NCBI RefSeq assembly: GCF_016811075.1
Contig: NZ_JAFBGL010000003.1
Coordinates: 186,001-250,000, forward strand
DNA: 64,000 nt
Direction: 5' to 3'
Origin: Oceaniferula flava
GTDB lineage: Bacteria; Verrucomicrobiota; Verrucomicrobiia; Verrucomicrobiales; Akkermansiaceae
A program made the translations under genes and the position numbers. Below, piece by piece: positions 43,413 to 51,063 of this stretch. A model generated the notes under the pieces. The model did not search any database, had not been told where the DNA came from, and saw nothing but the letters and a program-made list of their open reading frames with translations. The first letter of the stretch is position 1. Each line of letters begins with the position of its first letter.

Positions 43413-43506
43413 GGAGTCCGGACATTCCTGTCCGGAGTCAACCCCAGCCCTCAACCTAAGTTTGATTAATCCCTAGTTTGTCGGCGGACAGGAATGTCCG
43501 CCCTCC
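43413..43506. repeat. Inverted pair of GGAG-type REP hairpins
   Basis: GGAG (43413-43416) is directly followed by the hairpin TCCGGACATTCCTGTCCGGA (43417-43436). The inverted copy GGCGGACAGGAATGTCCGCC (43483-43502) is followed by CTCC (43503-43506). Both share the core found at 18521-18540. The pair fills the 100-bp gap before the gene at 43513. Confidence 0.75.
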
Positions 43507-43512
43507 CTAACC

Positions 43513-43938
43513 ATGAAAATAGAAATACTCACCATTGCCGTCATGCTCGCAGGAGTCGGGCAGCTCATCCTCGTCGTGGCCAGTGCCGTGATTCCTCGTT
43601 GCCTCGATTGGAAAGGTCCGCTGGGAGCTCTTCCCAAGCTCATGCGGCAGTTGTTCTGGACCTACGCCGGATACATCCTCGGCATGCATCTGTTCTTCGG
43701 TGTGATGTCGACTTTCGGCAGCGGGCTCTTGCTCGATGGCACGCCACAAGCAGCCATTCTCTGCGGGCTGATGATGACCTGGTGGACAGTGAGGATCGGG
43801 CTGCAGTTCTTTTGCTTTGATCGCAAGGGGATTCCACAAACGCGATTCAACCTGCTGGCCGAGGCTCTGTTAGTCTGTCTGTTTCTCTTCCTCGCAATGA
43901 CTTACGCCGGAGCTCTTTATTTTAACCTCACCACATGA
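43513..43938 (+). CDS. Four-helix membrane protein, paralogue B
   Basis: The 141-residue product has four helices: 'ILTIAVMLAGVGQLILVVASAVIP', 'FWTYAGYILGMHLFFGVMSTF', 'AAILCGLMMTWWTVRIGLQFFCF' and 'LLAEALLVCLFLFLAMTYAGALYF'. It mirrors paralogue A at 43023 in helix order and in the 'WTVRIGLQFF' / 'WTARVLVQFF' motif. Its stop overlaps the start of the MBOAT gene by 4 bp (ATGA), indicating translational coupling and probably a shared membrane complex with that acyltransferase. Function is unknown. Confidence 0.72.
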   Translation: MKIEILTIAVMLAGVGQLILVVASAVIPRCLDWKGPLGALPKLMRQLFWTYAGYILGMHLFFGVMSTFGSGLLLDGTPQAAILCGLMMTWWTVRIGLQFFCFDRKGIPQTRFNLLAEALLVCLFLFLAMTYAGALYFNLTT

Positions 43939-44816
43939 TCCACACTCTTTACAGCGTTCTGTTAGCAATCAGCTTCCTCGCTCTCACGCGGGTGCTAGCC
44001 AAGCGTTACGTGCTCTGGCCGGGTATGCTGGTGGTGCTGGCTGTGGTGAACTACCTTCACTTCACCGATCCACCCTTCGCGCGAATGGTCGTCATCTGCT
44101 CGGTCTTGTTGATTTGCATGAAGGGGATCGTGCTCGCCGAGTGGGGCGGGCGACTCACCTGGCCGCGCTGGTTCGCGTTTACCTTCCTTTGGTTCGGCAT
44201 GGAACCGCCCCCTTTTGCAGCGAAGCCAAGAAAGCTAAGATGGAAAACGGATGCCGTGATTGGTGGCTGCTGCCTGTTAGTCGGGCTGAGTCTCAGCATC
44301 ATTGTGGCGCATTGGGAGACCGACTCGATCCTCGTCCTCTTTGTGCCCTTAAGCATCGGGTTCCACTACGGAGTGTTACGACTGCTCACTGCCTTCTGGC
44401 GCCTACAAGGAATTGCTGTCCGCCCATTGTTCCGCAATCCATTGCTGAGTCAAGGACTGGGCGATTTCTGGGCGAAACGGTGGAACCTGTCGTTTTCCCA
44501 AATGATGGCCAGGGCCGTGCAGCGTCCGCTGGTTTTAAGGCTGGGAAAACGCCCGGCACTATTCGCCGTTTTCCTCGCCTCCGGATTACTGCACGAGCTC
44601 GCCATCACGGTGCCAGTGCAGAGTGGCTACGGACTGCCGACGCTGTATTTCGTCCTCCACGGTGGGTTTGTCATGATCGAGAAACCTGCATGGCCGCTGT
44701 GGCTGAGACGGGCACTGGCACTCCTCCTCGTTGCCGCACCTTTGCCGATTCTTTTCCCTCCCGTGTTCACCCAAGAGGTGATCCGGTTCACGCTGAACCA
44801 TCTCCAAATTTTCTAA
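43935..44816 (+). CDS. MBOAT / wax synthase-like membrane acyltransferase
   Basis: The 293-residue membrane protein has about eight helices. The signature 'DFWAKRWNLSFSQMMARAVQRPL' (Phe178-Trp-Ala-Lys-Arg-Trp-Asn184) and the catalytic-type 'LASGLLHELAIT' (His220-Glu221) match the MBOAT_2/wax synthase-like group, which moves acyl chains onto alcohols or lipids. It is smaller than typical MBOATs of 350-500 residues, but both motifs are intact. It is translationally coupled to paralogue B and 14 bp upstream of the first TIGR01777 gene. An acyl-transfer step on an envelope or storage lipid is a reasonable inference; the substrate is unknown. Confidence 0.8.
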   Translation: MIHTLYSVLLAISFLALTRVLAKRYVLWPGMLVVLAVVNYLHFTDPPFARMVVICSVLLICMKGIVLAEWGGRLTWPRWFAFTFLWFGMEPPPFAAKPRKLRWKTDAVIGGCCLLVGLSLSIIVAHWETDSILVLFVPLSIGFHYGVLRLLTAFWRLQGIAVRPLFRNPLLSQGLGDFWAKRWNLSFSQMMARAVQRPLVLRLGKRPALFAVFLASGLLHELAITVPVQSGYGLPTLYFVLHGGFVMIEKPAWPLWLRRALALLLVAAPLPILFPPVFTQEVIRFTLNHLQIF

Positions 44817-44830
44817 CCTCACTAACAATC

Positions 44831-45739
44831 ATGAAAAAACTGATCATCGCCGGTGCCAATGGCTTTTTGGCACGTTATCTCACTCGTTATTTTACGGAGC
44901 GCGGCTGGGTCGTGGTCGGCCTGGCGCGTCATCGTGACGGCATGGGCCCTCAATGCCGCTACGTCCACTGGGATGGGGCATCGCTGGGGGACTGGGCGGA
45001 TGAAATCGATGGTGCCGATGTGCTGGTAAACCTCGCAGGCCGCTCCGTGAACTGCCGATACAACAAGGCCAACAAACGCGCCATCATCGACTCGCGCGTC
45101 AACAGCACCCGAGTGATCGGCGAAGCGATAGCCAACTGCGCCCAGCCACCGGAGCTGTGGATCAACTCCAGCACTGCCACGATCTACCGCCATGCCGAAG
45201 ACCGACCGCAGAGTGACAGCGGGGAAATTGGCCAAGGGTTCTCGGTGGAGGTGGCCAAGGCCTGGGAAGAGGCATTTTTTAGCGCTCATGTGCCGGGTCG
45301 CGTGCGCAAGCTTGCCATCCGCACCTCGATGGTGCTCGCGGACGAGCCTGGCACCGTTTACCGCTATCTCTATCAGCTGGCACGTTTCGGCCTGGGCGGC
45401 AAGGTGGGCAGTGGCCGACAGATGGTCAGCTGGATTCACATTCACGACTTCTGCCGGGCGATCGATTGGTTGATCGAGCACGACGAAATCTCAGGCCCGG
45501 TCAACGTCACCTCACCTGACCCACTGTGCAACGCCGAGCTGATGCGACGATTTCGCCGACACAGCGGCACTGCCATCGGGTTGCCCGCGACGAAGTGGAT
45601 GGCTGAGATCGGTGCTTTCCTTTTACGCACCGAAACCGAGTTGATTCTGAAAAGCCGCTGGGTGGTTCCCACGAGGTTGTTAGAACATGGTTTTGTGTTC
45701 AAACATCCGGAGATGGAGCCGTGGAACTGGCAGAAATAG
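44831..45739 (+). CDS. TIGR01777-family epimerase-like protein, copy 1
   Basis: The start is the ATG at 44831 (MKKLIIAGANGFLARYL); the frame upstream is open but out of register with the MBOAT gene and not coding. The 302-residue product is an extended SDR protein: 'GANGFLARYLTRYFTERGW' (NAD(P)-binding), 'DVLVNLAGRSVNCRYNKANKRAIIDSRVNSTRVIGEAI', 'LWINSSTATIYRH', 'RTSMVLADEPGTVYRYLYQLARFGLGGKVGSGRQMVSWIHIHDFCRAIDWLI' and 'GPVNVTSPDP' define TIGR01777 (YfcH/SulA-like). Reaction is unknown. A close paralogue follows at 45776. Confidence 0.88.
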   Translation: MKKLIIAGANGFLARYLTRYFTERGWVVVGLARHRDGMGPQCRYVHWDGASLGDWADEIDGADVLVNLAGRSVNCRYNKANKRAIIDSRVNSTRVIGEAIANCAQPPELWINSSTATIYRHAEDRPQSDSGEIGQGFSVEVAKAWEEAFFSAHVPGRVRKLAIRTSMVLADEPGTVYRYLYQLARFGLGGKVGSGRQMVSWIHIHDFCRAIDWLIEHDEISGPVNVTSPDPLCNAELMRRFRRHSGTAIGLPATKWMAEIGAFLLRTETELILKSRWVVPTRLLEHGFVFKHPEMEPWNWQK

Positions 45740-45775
45740 CCTGTGTTTCTGTGATTCTAAGCTATCGTGACCGTT

Positions 45776-46678
45776 ATGAAGAAGCTACTCGTCGCCGGCG
45801 CCAATGGTTTTTTAGCCAAGCAGATCAGCGGCTACTTTGCGCAGCTGGGGTGGAGCGTGTCCGGCCTGGCTCGGCGCGAGGGAGGACTGCATCCGGAGTG
45901 CCGCTACGTGCACTGGGACGGGAAGTCGTTAGGCGACTGGACAAGCTCCATCGACGACTGCGATGTGCTGATCAACATGGTCGGCCGATCGATCAACTGT
46001 CGCCACACCGAGGAAAACAAGCAGCAGATCCTGCAATCCAGGTTGCAGAGCACGGCGGTGTTAGGTCGTGCCGTGGCGCAAAGCGAAACCCCGCCCAGTT
46101 TATGGATCAACGGCAGCGCGGCGGGGATCTATCAAGAGTCTTATGATCAAGCGATGGATGAAAGCGGGGCTGAGGGCGAGGGCTTTATCGCTGATGTCGT
46201 GAAGCAGTGGGAGGCAGAATTTTTCAAGGCCGAGATCGCGTCGAGCGTGCGCCGTGTGGCACTGCGCACCACCATGGTCCTGGCCGACACGCCAGACAAT
46301 CCCTACCGCTACCTACAGACGCTGGCGAAGACCGGATTGGGCGGCAAGGTGGGCAATGGCCGACAAATGGTGAGCTGGGTGCACATCGATGACGTGCCGC
46401 GTGTGGTGCAGCACATCATCGATCACGAAGATCTAACTGGTCCAGTCAACATGGCCGCCCCCGAAGCGGTGACCAATGCCGAAATGATGCGCCGTTTTCG
46501 CCAACAAGCAGGCATGCCCATCGGATTGCCAGCACCAGCATGCGCGGTGAAGATCGGAGCCTCGGTCATCGGCACCGCACCGGAGCTGATTCTGCAAAGC
46601 AGCTGGGTGGAGCCGGGGAAATTGTTGGGCAGCGGTTTTACTTTCACCCAGCCAAAGATGGCGCTGGGAGAATGGTAG
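45776..46678 (+). CDS. TIGR01777-family epimerase-like protein, copy 2
   Basis: This 300-residue paralogue of the preceding gene begins MKKLLVAGANGFLAKQI; a GTG three codons upstream is an alternative. It keeps all family blocks: 'DCDVLINMVGRSINCRHTEENKQQILQSRLQSTAVLGRAV', 'LWINGSAAGIYQE', 'RTTMVLADTPDNPYRYLQTLAKTGLGGKVGNGRQMVSWVHIDDV' and 'GPVNMAAPEAVTNAEMMRRFRQQAGMPIGLPAP'. The high similarity to copy 1 indicates tandem duplication. It is the last gene of the plus-strand cluster and ends 2 bp from the convergent vapC. Confidence 0.88.
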   Translation: MKKLLVAGANGFLAKQISGYFAQLGWSVSGLARREGGLHPECRYVHWDGKSLGDWTSSIDDCDVLINMVGRSINCRHTEENKQQILQSRLQSTAVLGRAVAQSETPPSLWINGSAAGIYQESYDQAMDESGAEGEGFIADVVKQWEAEFFKAEIASSVRRVALRTTMVLADTPDNPYRYLQTLAKTGLGGKVGNGRQMVSWVHIDDVPRVVQHIIDHEDLTGPVNMAAPEAVTNAEMMRRFRQQAGMPIGLPAPACAVKIGASVIGTAPELILQSSWVEPGKLLGSGFTFTQPKMALGEW

Positions 46679-46679
46679 C

Positions 46680-47048
46680 CTACGGCTTGTAGCAGACTCC
46701 GAACTGTTCTGCTGCGGTGGCGAGGCGTTTATCATCGGTCCATAACAAGGTGTCCTCGCTAGCGATTACGGAGGCAAGTATCGCAAGATCATTCCACTGC
46801 AGCCCCTTGCCCCAGAGTTGATTTTCCTCGATCAGGTGATGAGTTTCCGCGTAGCTGGCCGCTCGGACTGTGGGGAAGGCGCGAAGATCGATGAGTGTTT
46901 GTTTTCGCTGAGGTAGATTTCCCACGGAGAGCTCGCCGATCACGAGCGGGTGGATGGATAGAAAATCATACTCGATGAGCGAGGTCAGCACTGGCTTGCC
47001 ATCGCGGAAGTATTGGCACCAGATGTTGGTGTCTGCGAGCACAGTCAT
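46680..47048 (-). CDS. vapC: VapC-type PIN-domain toxin
   Basis: The 122-residue PIN protein has the acidic metal-binding set: Asp6 (LADTNIW), Glu39 (IGELSVG), Asp87 (QWNDLAIL) and Asp105 (WTDDKRLA). VapC toxins are endoribonucleases, often cutting initiator tRNA or rRNA. The gene lies 2 bp after the antitoxin gene, as usual for vapBC pairs, and converges with the TIGR01777 copy 2 gene. Intact motifs suggest a functional toxin. Target RNA cannot be read from the sequence. Confidence 0.88.
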   Translation of the reverse strand: MTVLADTNIWCQYFRDGKPVLTSLIEYDFLSIHPLVIGELSVGNLPQRKQTLIDLRAFPTVRAASYAETHHLIEENQLWGKGLQWNDLAILASVIASEDTLLWTDDKRLATAAEQFGVCYKP

Positions 47049-47050
47049 GG

Positions 47051-47281
47051 CTATTTTTTATACTTAACTTCGTCCTCTGCCACCATACCGACTGTGCGGG
47101 AATCTCTGCCGGGGATAGCGAAATCGGGAGTTCCGCCGGAGAGTTTTAAAATGCGTTTCTTGCTCTCTGCTGCGATCAGCATTTCGAGTGCCTTGGTGAC
47201 CAAGCTGGATGCATTTTCGTCTCCGATGAGAGCTGCTGCTCTGTCAAATAAGCTGTCATCTAATGTAATCGTTGTTCTCAT
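47051..47281 (-). CDS. vapB: VapB-type antitoxin
   Basis: The 76-residue protein starts 'MRTTITLDDSLFDRAAALIG', the ribbon-helix-helix-like opening of the type II VapB family, and includes 'SLVTKALEMLIAAESKKRILKLSG'. The C-terminal 'MVAEDEVKYKK' would thread into VapC. It precedes vapC by 2 bp and should neutralise it and autoregulate the operon. Flanking genes are unrelated, so the pair is a small accessory insertion between the TIGR01777 and tatD genes. Confidence 0.85.
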   Translation of the reverse strand: MRTTITLDDSLFDRAAALIGDENASSLVTKALEMLIAAESKKRILKLSGGTPDFAIPGRDSRTVGMVAEDEVKYKK

Positions 47282-47317
47282 GAACCAAAAATAACATCAA
47301 TGATGATTATGTCAACA

Positions 47318-48076
47318 TCACGTGGTGAAGAAGCGATCAAAGTTGCTGGAAATCAATGATGTATCGAGATGTTCAGATGCCGCTTTAGTGATCGAAACCA
47401 GGTTCGCCGGGTGGTTGAGGTCGTGGGGCAGTGGGTGCGTGGTGATGTGTTCCGGCGGTAGCATATCGGGGGCGTCGGTTTCCATCAGCAGGCGATCGTT
47501 GGGCACGGAGCGGAAGGCATCGAGCACCTTGGCTTTGCGTTCTTGTAGGAAATACCCGGAGAAGGAAAAGTAAGACCCGAGCGCTGCAAGGAGAGGTATA
47601 AGTTCGGCTGAGCCTCCGTAGGAGTGGAGGAGAAAACCGCGTTCTGGCAGTCTGTTGGACTCCAGAATTTCAATGAGTGGGCCCCAGGCTTTGAGGCAGT
47701 GGATGGAGAGCGGGAGGTTGCGTTCGGTGGCGATCTCTAACTGCGCCGTGAAGATCTCGGTTTGCAAATCCAGATCGTAGTCCTTGATCCAGCGGTCCAG
47801 CCCACACTCGCCGAGGCAGGCGTTGGGGGTGGTGTCGAGAAAGTGTAGCAGCTGCGAGTGCCAGTCGGCGGTCGGCTTTTTCCACGGATGCAGACCGAAG
47901 GAGGGGATGATCAGGTCAGGATACTGCGCGGCGAGTTCGGCGACCATCGGCCAGTCCGCTGGGCAGGTGCCATTGACCACGCAGCGGGTAATGCCGGCTG
48001 CTAACATCTCGGCCACCACTCGATCGCGGACGGTATCGAATCGCGCATCTTGAAGGTGGAGGTGGGCATCGGTCAC
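47318..48076 (-). CDS. TatD-family metal-dependent hydrolase
   Basis: The 252-residue protein shows the TatD motifs: 'MTDAHLHLQD' (His5 and His7), 'LGECGLDRW' (Glu), 'PLSIHCLKAWGPL' (His), 'LLHSYGG' (His) and 'LLMETDAPDM' (Asp). Members are TIM-barrel metal enzymes with 3'-5' DNA exonuclease or other hydrolase activity. It overlaps the mnmH stop by 4 bp (ATGA), so the two are co-translated. It is slightly shorter than E. coli TatD/YcfH, but all ligands are present. Confidence 0.88.
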   Translation of the reverse strand: MTDAHLHLQDARFDTVRDRVVAEMLAAGITRCVVNGTCPADWPMVAELAAQYPDLIIPSFGLHPWKKPTADWHSQLLHFLDTTPNACLGECGLDRWIKDYDLDLQTEIFTAQLEIATERNLPLSIHCLKAWGPLIEILESNRLPERGFLLHSYGGSAELIPLLAALGSYFSFSGYFLQERKAKVLDAFRSVPNDRLLMETDAPDMLPPEHITTHPLPHDLNHPANLVSITKAASEHLDTSLISSNFDRFFTT

Positions 48077-49131
48077 TGGCTCTGGGCGATGAGTTTCTGA
48101 GCCGCGAGCTGCAACTGCTCGGGAGTGAAATCGGTCAGCTCGAGAGTGGTCGATGGAGCAGGGTAGTTCGATTTCTCATCACCGGCACGGCGGTAGACGA
48201 GGTCGTAGTGGTCTTTCAACACGGAGGCGACAAATTCCTGCCATTTCCCCGCGTCCACTTGCTCATGCCAGGCGGTGACTTGCTCGTGACCACGCAGCTT
48301 GGTGAGTCGGCTCAGCAAGGGTTTCAGCAGCTCGGGTCGCTCGGTGAAGTGCGGGTAGTCATCGAGCAGAAACTCAGCGCGCTGGTCGATGGGGAGTTTG
48401 ATCTCCACCACGCGGCCCGTGCCCAGCTTTTTCCAAAGCGGGGGCGGGCAGTGAATGCGACCGATCCGATTGCTCTCGGCTTCGGTGAAGACAGGTTGGC
48501 TGAGATCAAATTGGGAAACCGTCTGCCACAGCGAGCTCTCGAAATGTTTCTGGCTGGGCTGTTCGGTTTCCGGTGCCAGTCCCAGCACCGAGCCTCGGTG
48601 GTTCGCCAGACCTTCCAGATCGAGCACCTGGGCACTGGCTTTTTGCAAAGTGTGGAGCAGGCGAGTCTTAGCCACTCCGGTCGGGCCGGAGAGCACGGTC
48701 AGCTGGAAGCCGGGTGTCGCAAAAATGCGCTCAAGGTCCTCGGTGATGAACTTCCGGAATGTTTTGTAGCCACCCTCGATGATGCGCGCCCGCCAGCCGA
48801 CGGATCTGAGAATGTAGGCCAGCGAGTTCGAGCGCATGCCACCGCGCCAGCAGTAGACCAGCGGGGTGTAGTTCTTGTCTTTCGATGCGAGGGGCCCCGA
48901 CAGATGTTTGGCGGCGTTCGCGGCGATCAATGCCGCCCCCAGCCTGCGAGCGGCGAAGGGGTCCTGCTTGTAGAGGGTGCCCACCTGCTTGCGCTCGTCG
49001 TCATCCAGCACCGGAAGATTAATGGCGCCGGGCAGGTGGTCTTCAGCATACTCTCCGGGCGCCCGCACATCGATGATCTCGGAAAATTCACCGAGGTCGT
49101 GGGGCAGGGAGATGGTTTCGACATGTTTCAT
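48073..49131 (-). CDS. mnmH: tRNA 2-selenouridine/geranyl-2-thiouridine synthase
   Basis: MnmH (SelU/YbbB) replaces sulfur with selenium in the wobble uridine of some tRNAs through a geranylated intermediate. The 352-residue protein has an N-terminal rhodanese domain with catalytic Cys94 ('LVYCWRGGMRSNSLAYIL') and 'RARIIEGGYKTFR'. A P-loop domain follows, with 'LSGPTGVAKTRLL' (about 149-158) and 'GSVLGL'. Length matches the family (about 350-370). No selD is in the window. tatD is coupled downstream and a small membrane protein gene lies 21 bp upstream. Confidence 0.93.
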   Translation of the reverse strand: MKHVETISLPHDLGEFSEIIDVRAPGEYAEDHLPGAINLPVLDDDERKQVGTLYKQDPFAARRLGAALIAANAAKHLSGPLASKDKNYTPLVYCWRGGMRSNSLAYILRSVGWRARIIEGGYKTFRKFITEDLERIFATPGFQLTVLSGPTGVAKTRLLHTLQKASAQVLDLEGLANHRGSVLGLAPETEQPSQKHFESSLWQTVSQFDLSQPVFTEAESNRIGRIHCPPPLWKKLGTGRVVEIKLPIDQRAEFLLDDYPHFTERPELLKPLLSRLTKLRGHEQVTAWHEQVDAGKWQEFVASVLKDHYDLVYRRAGDEKSNYPAPSTTLELTDFTPEQLQLAAQKLIAQSQ

Positions 49132-49152
49132 GACGAAACGAGAGGGGAGGGG

Positions 49153-49545
49153 TTATTCCGCCTGAGCGGCTGCGGGTTGATTGCCGAGAGCTGGCTTGTT
49201 GAATGCCAGATAAGCACTGGCTGCACCGAGAGCGATGATCAGAACCCATGCGGCTGCGCCTTTGACGATACGGCGTTTGGCCAAGACCATAGCACCGCCG
49301 AAGACGACCCAGATCACGACTTTCAGAATTAACCATGTGGGGAAGGCCGATCCGTAGGCCACTGTGTAAGCATCTTTCATCTTCGCCTGCATGCCGAAGC
49401 CGCCGAATAAGATGAGGAGCAAACCAATGCCGTGACCGATGGCCGCAGCCTTGGTGGATTTCTCGCCGGTGAAGAGCGAGCCAAATGCAAACATCAGGGT
49501 GAAGAGTCCGATGAAGTGGATGAGACGGTAGATTTCGTAGTTCAT
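49153..49545 (-). CDS. Small membrane protein, unknown
   Basis: The 130-residue product has four hydrophobic helices: 'RLIHFIGLFTLMFAFGSLF', 'GHGIGLLLILFGGFGM', 'WLILKVVIWVVFGGAMVLAK' and 'AAWVLIIALGAASAYLAF'. The 'IHFIGLFTLMFAFGSLFT' start resembles small haem- or DoxX-like membrane proteins, but no family is certain. It lies between the TPM-domain gene (15-bp gap) and mnmH (21-bp gap) on the same strand, so all are probably co-transcribed. Confidence 0.7.
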   Translation of the reverse strand: MNYEIYRLIHFIGLFTLMFAFGSLFTGEKSTKAAAIGHGIGLLLILFGGFGMQAKMKDAYTVAYGSAFPTWLILKVVIWVVFGGAMVLAKRRIVKGAAAWVLIIALGAASAYLAFNKPALGNQPAAAQAE

Positions 49546-49560
49546 GATGGGTGGATAGTG

Positions 49561-50145
49561 TTAAAATTCTTTGGTAACGACTTTTTCCTCAAGGTCAATA
49601 CCGAGGGTGTCATTAAATCCGGAGCAGACACCTTCCATGAGGTGATCGAGCCCTTGGATGACGGTGAGGATGGCCTGCGCGTATTGACCTCCGGCGAGGC
49701 TGGGCTGGGCTTTTTCCAGGGTGTGATCGAGCGCCTTCATCGGCAGGAATGGCTCCAGGCCGTAGCCGACGATCAGGCCGATGGTGCCGTGTTTGGCATC
49801 GATCCCCAGCAGGATATCGTGGTTTCTTCCGCCTTTCGACTCGCTGGCGCAGAAATCCCCCTGGTTAAACAGCCAGAAAAGGTGGGTGGCGATGGGGAAT
49901 TTGGGCGCGAAGTGGGAGAGCAGCACGTGCATGTTCACCTGCGGAAATTTGCGACCGATCTCAGTCAGGGCGCGATTGATTTTTTGTCCGTCTCCCTTTT
50001 CCAGCACCCCGAGGTTATCGGTCAGTCCGCGCACGGTCCGAGGCAGTGGCCCCAGCAGGCTGTTCGCGGTATGCAGCGACAGCAGACAGGAGGGACACTC
50101 CTTGATGGTTTCCGTAAGTGGTGCGCGACAATAGGGGCACTGCAT
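49561..50145 (-). CDS. Zinc-ribbon plus TPM-domain protein
   Basis: The 194-residue protein begins with a zinc ribbon 'MQCPYCRAPLTETIKECPSCLLS' (two CxxC pairs) and continues with a TPM domain (TLP18.3/Psb32/MOLO-1): 'RALTEIGRKFPQVNMHVLLSHF' and 'GTIGLIVGYGLEPFLPMKALDHTLEKAQPSLAGGQYAQAILTVIQGLDHLM'. TPM domains in bacteria are linked to membrane protein quality control and phosphatase-like activity, mostly as exported proteins; this one lacks a signal peptide and membrane helix. It heads the operon with the small membrane gene, mnmH and tatD. Confidence 0.78.
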   Translation of the reverse strand: MQCPYCRAPLTETIKECPSCLLSLHTANSLLGPLPRTVRGLTDNLGVLEKGDGQKINRALTEIGRKFPQVNMHVLLSHFAPKFPIATHLFWLFNQGDFCASESKGGRNHDILLGIDAKHGTIGLIVGYGLEPFLPMKALDHTLEKAQPSLAGGQYAQAILTVIQGLDHLMEGVCSGFNDTLGIDLEEKVVTKEF

Positions 50146-50254
50146 GCGGCGGACTATACACAGAGGCTGAACAGGTCGGAAGTCTTAAAAGTTAGAGCGA
50201 TCGCTTTTCAGTTTTCAGTGTTGGCAATGGCGGCAAAACGTGGGAGGAAGGGGC

Positions 50255-51001
50255 ATGGCACGTTTTACAGACAAAGTTGCAGTAGTGACCGGCGCAGGTC
50301 GGGGGATCGGATCAGAAATCGCCAAAGCATTTGCTGCCGAGGGTGGCAAGGTGGCGGTGGTGAGTCGTAGCGAAGGAAGCTGCGGCGCCGCAGCCGATGC
50401 GATCAATGCCGAGTTCCCGGATTCCGCCAAAGCCTACGCGGTCGATGTGGCGGACCACGATGCGGTACAGGCACTCGGAAAACAAATCATCGCCGACTTC
50501 GGAACCGTCAATATCCTAGTCAACAATGCTGGTGTCACCCGCGACGGCCTGATGATGCGGATGAAAGACGAGGACTGGGACACGGTGTTAGACACCAACC
50601 TCAAGGGCGCCTTCAACACCGTCAAAGCCTTCCAGCGCACGCTGATGAAAGCCACCGACCCACGAATCATCAACATCAGCTCGGTCATCGGATTGATCGG
50701 AAATGCCGGCCAGGTGAACTACGCGGCCTCCAAAGCAGGGCTGATCGGGTTTTCCAAATCCGTCGCCCGTGAGCTCGCTGGCCGCAAGGTCACTTGTAAC
50801 GCGATCGCTCCCGGCTTCATTGTCACCGACATGACCGACGAACTCAGCGATGCGCAAAAAGAGGGGATCGTGGGAAATATTCCGCTGAAATCCATGGGTC
50901 AGACCGAAGACATCGCCAAGCTGGTGCTTTTCCTCGCCAGCGCAGACGCCAGCTACATCACCGGTCAGGTCATCGCTTGCGACGGTGGGATGACGATGTA
51001 A
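50255..51001 (+). CDS. fabG: 3-oxoacyl-[acyl-carrier-protein] reductase
   Basis: The 248-residue SDR enzyme reduces 3-oxoacyl-ACP with NADPH in fatty acid elongation. It shows the nucleotide motif 'TGAGRGIG' (12-19), 'NNAGVTRDGLMMRM' and the catalytic set Ser143, Tyr156, Lys160 in 'INISSVIGLIGNAGQVNYAASKAG'. The C-terminal 'ITGQVIACDGGMTM' is typical of FabG. I chose the ATG at 50255 (MARFTDKVAVV), preceded by GGAGGAAGGGG, a strong ribosome binding site. It stands apart from other fab genes in this window. Confidence 0.93.
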   Translation: MARFTDKVAVVTGAGRGIGSEIAKAFAAEGGKVAVVSRSEGSCGAAADAINAEFPDSAKAYAVDVADHDAVQALGKQIIADFGTVNILVNNAGVTRDGLMMRMKDEDWDTVLDTNLKGAFNTVKAFQRTLMKATDPRIINISSVIGLIGNAGQVNYAASKAGLIGFSKSVARELAGRKVTCNAIAPGFIVTDMTDELSDAQKEGIVGNIPLKSMGQTEDIAKLVLFLASADASYITGQVIACDGGMTM

Positions 51002-51063
51002 TCGGCGGAAATACCAAGTTTTAAGTTATAAACTCCAAACGACAGCACCCAAGCGTCCGCCCG

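Noticed and set aside
44114-44830. N-terminal extension of the first TIGR01777 protein by ~240 codons
   Set aside because: The extension overlaps the MBOAT gene in another frame; the SDR nucleotide-binding motif starts right at the ATG at 44831.
46680-47281. vapBC as part of a defence island
   Set aside because: The neighbours are housekeeping or metabolic genes, with no restriction, phage or other defence genes nearby; it is a lone toxin-antitoxin pair.
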